A DNA stretch of 64,000 bases from assembly GCF_022581195.2 (NCBI RefSeq), contig NC_061465.1:5830501-5894500 (forward strand). The letters are read 5' to 3'. The position numbers and the translations under genes are program-made. This document shows positions 60,144 through 64,000 of this stretch, one piece after another. This DNA is from Helicoverpa zea (Eukaryota > Arthropoda > Insecta > Lepidoptera > Noctuidae). Each line of letters opens with the position of its first letter. Within the stretch, counting starts at the first letter, position 1. The notes under the pieces are model-generated. The model saw only the letters and a list, made by a program, of their open reading frames with translations, ran no database searches and had not been told where the DNA came from.

Positions 60144-60205
60144 GTTTATATGATGGTTTCGATATTTACGAATGGGATCGTAAATATCAAAACCATCATA
60201 TAAAC
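60144..60205. repeat. Near-perfect 28-bp hairpin
   Basis: Arms 60144-60171 and 60178-60205 (gtttatatgatggtttcgat and complement) pair with a single mismatch around a 6-nt loop (atggga). It lies about 160 bp upstream of the transposase start codon. It could be a transposon-end structure or an independent small palindromic insertion. Confidence 0.85.
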
Positions 60206-61495
60206 TCTTTTGCAAAAAAAGAGGGCACCTATGCGAAATCTTAGTTTGAAGTACTTTACGTGTATTTCAAAGGATTTTTATGACTATAGTATGTTACTAG
60301 CATCAATAGGGTTAGCCAAGCATGCGTGAGAGTGTATTCTAAATTTGAATTTTGTACAATTGCTAAGAAATTGGTTAAACCTTGTATTGGACTAATTGCT
60401 GGCAGAAAGTTCGTCGGTGTTTTGAAAAGTTTTTTGAAAAAGAGTGTATATTCGATCGATCATAAGGTTATGCAACGGTTTAAGGTTTCAATAAAATTTG
60501 TAAAACGAACAAATTACGAATTATCCAAAATAAAAGCAAAATGAAGGAAATGTGAGTTCGTAAACTGTGTCTGCGACAATGCTTATGCATTCATCATCGC
60601 ATATATCCAGTCAAACGAGATAATGTGAAACCTCACACACACCAGTCTGCCATCAAATATCGCCACGTTCTAGCCCATAAAACCATCAACTCTGAAAATA
60701 AAGTTCCAGTTACAATAGAATCCTATAATTTGGTTTATATTTTAATTTATTGATCCTTCAATGTTTGGTATTTTTTCTAAAAATGATGAAATCTCAGTCT
60801 AATGAAAACATTTAATTTCATAGAAATCCGTGTAAAGCTATTCGTTACAAAAAGTAACATATCTCGTAATCCTTCCTCTTCCTCTGTATAATATTAGGGT
60901 AGTGTAAACTAAAGTGCAGATTATATTTCTATATGTCACCGGAAAATAACAAGACTCGTAAGTTGATAAATTTTCTAGGTAGTTGATCATTTCTCGGAAA
61001 ATAATAGACGGAATTTAAAATGTACTATTTAACAAAGGTATGTATTTTAGTAAGTTGATTAATTTACGGCATTTTGCCGTTAAATCATCCGACAAAGGCG
61101 ATTTGCGATGCTTTTATACCGCTCGCGGCCTTCCCGCTGCCGCCATTACCGGTCTAAACGTAAACAAATTATCTAGTCCGTACTTATTTTTCATTATTTA
61201 CAGTAGTAAAATTGATCAACTCGCCGATTGTCCAAGAACGCCCATTTTCCTACCAAAATACTTTCTAGAAAACATCCAGTAAGGCCAGTCGTGTAAAAAT
61301 CATACCCCACTCTACGTAAAACGTGAACTGATTTGGTCACAGTAAAACAATATTGATTTTATTAAAAGATATTTTTATTTCTGTCAGTGACTTAAAATAT
61401 ATCATACCCTGACATGATTTAATAGATTTTTAATTATTTCGTGTTAACAATCGAAGGCTGAGGTAATTATAGTAAATACTTTTTTCATGCATTTC
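60206..61495. other. No recognisable gene
   Basis: The ORF at 60326-60544 begins at GTG, is basic, and has no motif. Nothing else with coding or repeat character is seen before the second 501-bp copy. Confidence 0.5.
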
Positions 61496-61996
61496 GGGAA
61501 ATATCATTTAACAGGTAACACTTATAAATACACCTAATCAAAAATGATGTTCAAAGATGGCGGCTTGCTTTAGTTCACTTTTCGGCCGCATTTTTATCAC
61601 CTGTCGGATTATAATACATGCGCCTACGTCAAAAGTACTCAATTGTATTAACTGACAGCTTGCTAATTTAATTTGGCAGGGCGTAAAAACTCATTTTTTA
61701 AATATCTTTTTATCCAGGGAATCGTTGTGACCCAAAATTTGATTCTGGAGGGTAGCAATTAGGTAGCAACTCTGGGTGGAAAAAAAACTCAATACTTTTG
61801 CGCCGTTTCTTCACACTGGGAAAAGTGACAGCCATCCTGATATCAGAATGGCTGTCACCTTTGGATGCTGAATATCTTCAAAACCACGAGGGTAGCAATT
61901 GGTAGCAACTAATGGTAGCTGGTAGCAATTAGGTAGCAACTCTCTATATGTATTTCGAGAGGATCGGAGAATTGTGACGGCGGACCTGACGGTAAC
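61496..61996. mobile_element. 501-bp repeat element, copy 2
   Basis: Nearly identical to 41513-42013, in the same orientation, with the same internal 34-bp palindrome (61825-61858) and ggtagcaa repeats. The base immediately after the shared ggtaac begins ggatattg, the exact reverse complement of the caatatcc that follows copy 1. Confidence 0.85.
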
Positions 61997-64000
61997 GGAT
62001 ATTGTAACCGACGCGACGCTTAAGTTCTTTAACACTTATCAAGTTATCATACCGGAGTAATGATTACGTGAAAATCTAAAAAATAAAAAGAATCTTCAAA
62101 AATAATAAACTAAATACCCCTAACGATATCTAGGAAAACAAAGCCGTCCAGTCAATTTAAACTAGCTAGACCCATTGAATTGCAAATGTGAGGAAATAAA
62201 ACGATGTTTGGCGTTTTCTGTTTTACTCATTTTCCAAGTTTCAGAACTTGCATGTAATTGCTTAATTCCAGTGTGGCTACGATAAAGTTCCGTCGTGGTA
62301 CCAACATTCAACAACCTATACAATATTTATAGGCCCGGAGCCAGACAACGGTTGGCTGTTGTAATTGTTTTGTTATTGTGGTAGGTGAGAAGTTATTGTT
62401 TACGTCTATGGAGTTTATTTATAGGCTTTACAGGTGTAAGTATCGTCTGTTAGAATTGTATCCTTATTTGTGGATTATTCTTCATAATAGTCGCTTTTTT
62501 GGACTTTTTTCTTTGTAAGAGTGGGAATGTATAAATAAAATACACAGAGTTCATTTAAGTTCAAGTTCAAGATTAAATATGATAAAGTTATCTCGAAACT
62601 GTATAGGTTCTTCAACAATTAGTACATCAATCTCTATGCTTAATTAATGTAACGTTTAAATTGTAACAATCCTGATAGATTCCAGAGAATTGTAAGAACC
62701 GCTATTTTATGTCGAAGGAATTTCATTGATTCGAGAAGTTTCAAAACCAAAATATTAATTTTGCATCCCAACGCAGCTTCGCAAACTTTTTACCACAACA
62801 CAGCGATATTGAAATTAATTAATTATTATTTCGTGATTGATCGTTTCCTAATTCATTTCAATTGGAACAACTAACAAGAAAGGACCAAATTGTATTAATG
62901 ATAGCCGACTCCTAACTTTGGAATATCATTTAACTCAATATTAAAGACCGGAGATTTGTCATTTAGTAGTTATTAAGATAAGGTTTAAAGACAAAATTAT
63001 CTTAAATTTCTCCTTTTTAAGGATTATGAAATAGCAACAGCTGCAAACGAACACGATCCCACAAGTTTTAAACTAAGACTCAAAATATTTTTATTCAATT
63101 AAGAGTTTCGAATCGCCAGAAGTTACTTGGAATTTTCAGTTTAAAATGAATTCATGAGAAAGGAATAACTAATTTAAACCGACGACGGGCAAAGTGGAAG
63201 TCCGAGGTCCAGAAACTTTGTAGGTGCCGAACGCGACATAAAAACTGCAGTAACGCTTCATTTTTAAAGAGGTAAATTACCAGTAGAAATATCATTCTCA
63301 TCAAAAGTTTAAAATTATTTATTAATCTTTAAAAGTTCACTAAACGTCCCACCTTGTTCCCAGACTATAAATTGCACGCAAAGCTGTATTTGTACTTAGA
63401 AGTGCGGCGACAAGTCTGTTGAAAGCCGACCTTATCCACACAATTACAATTTTTGTAAAAACCTGCAACCTTGTTACGTATTTAATTTTCTAATTGTTAC
63501 GCTAGGGGGAGCTAATAGCGCACTGGTATTTTTCTGATTATTATCGCGCATTGAAGTATTGCTTTGGGGCTATATAACTGATGAAAGCTCTGGGAAAAAC
63601 TCATAGTACCTACAATGTAGGCTTGGAAATAACCGTATTGGGTGTATAATCAAGTGATTTTGATAACATAGTTGCGTTTTGTAGGTCTGCTCGCTTTATT
63701 ATTCGTTATTACGAATGACCTGAAAACCGAAGTACTTGGAAATGAGTAATAAAAGAAAGTCGTGCACAATCACTCTGATTGAATCACTAATACTAGTTAA
63801 TGAACTCAGTTCAGTAAAGTCTTGAGTAAAAGATGGTCAAGATTAATTGTGGAGTGATTAGCAGATTATAAACAATGAGATCTATTGAGAACTCATATAG
63901 GCAGTATATTTATGTTTCTTTTTCACCATCAGGGTTTCTTCCATATACAGAGACAGTGTTATTAGAATACATCAACCCTAATACAGACTAACGTTTAAAT
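61997..64000. other. No recognisable gene
   Basis: AT-rich. ataaaagaaagtcgtg at about 63749 matches the start of the Helitron at 10672 over 16 bases, without further support. No other feature is seen. Confidence 0.45.

Larger units (their letters stand above)
56321..60205 (-). mobile_element. Putative autonomous DNA transposon (transposase plus USP-like peptidase)
   Basis: The limits are approximate. The two coding frames (59983 to 56958, minus strand) are bracketed downstream by a 168-bp-period duplication (56419-56722) and palindrome TTGCACTCGAGTGCAA, and upstream by a 28-bp-arm hairpin (60144-60205). I could not match terminal inverted repeats between the two ends. The downstream AT-rich region with aacacgagcgcagcgagtgt-like words resembles the termini of widespread animal DNA transposons, but I cannot name the family. 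Confidence 0.5.

Noticed and set aside
60326..60544. 72-aa basic ORF
   Set aside because: Starts at GTG, has no homology that I recognise and lies in AT-rich DNA.
63749..63764. Helitron start (ataaaagaaagtcgtg)
   Set aside because: Only 16 bases match, with no terminal hairpin or CTAG end nearby.

Overview
The window looks like nuclear DNA from a moth or butterfly (Lepidoptera). It is AT-rich, almost free of host coding sequence and dense in repeats. The lineage call rests on repeat types that I recognise from memory as typical of lepidopteran genomes: short Helitrons ending in CTAG, a tRNA-like SINE with an 'aggaaacctgg' body, RTE-type LINE 3' ends, and roughly 118-bp satellite units carrying ATGGCGG motifs. 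No database search was possible.

Layout. 0-2.7 kb: a 65-bp tandem duplication, a foldback (inverted-repeat) element, a Helitron-like remnant and a decayed LINE reverse transcriptase on the minus strand. 2.7-8.2 kb: mostly unannotatable, with one weak F-box-like ORF. 8.2-15.3 kb: a 230-bp direct repeat, a LINE tail, two foldback elements, a Helitron, a second Helitron-like remnant and two GC-richer islands with regulatory-looking motifs. 15.3-30 kb: long unique-looking DNA with one candidate TATA/Inr/splice-donor first exon near 20.4 kb. 30-33.7 kb: a foldback element, a degenerate inverted pair and a Helitron. 33.7-41 kb: unique-looking DNA and a small MITE. 41-43.2 kb: a cluster of repeats, including a 501-bp element repeated almost identically at 61.5 kb and a roughly 342-bp tandem array. 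43-53 kb: a SINE, a LINE tail and possible enhancers. 53.2-56.3 kb: a large palindrome built on the 118-bp satellite. 56.3-60.2 kb: the only substantial coding locus. 60-64 kb: a strong hairpin, the second 501-bp copy and AT-rich DNA.

The coding locus (56958-59983, minus strand) is a transposon-type gene split into two overlapping frames. The upstream frame (251 aa) has a cysteine-rich probable DNA-binding region. The downstream frame (734 aa from its first ATG, open for 30 more codons) has a DDE-like transposase core followed by a C-terminal domain with the Cys box, His box and paired cysteines of a ubiquitin-specific-protease-like (papain-fold) peptidase. Apart from the frame change both parts are open. 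This transposase-peptidase combination is the most interesting item in the window.

No tRNA, rRNA, CRISPR array or confident host gene was found. The rest is probably intergenic or long-intron DNA.
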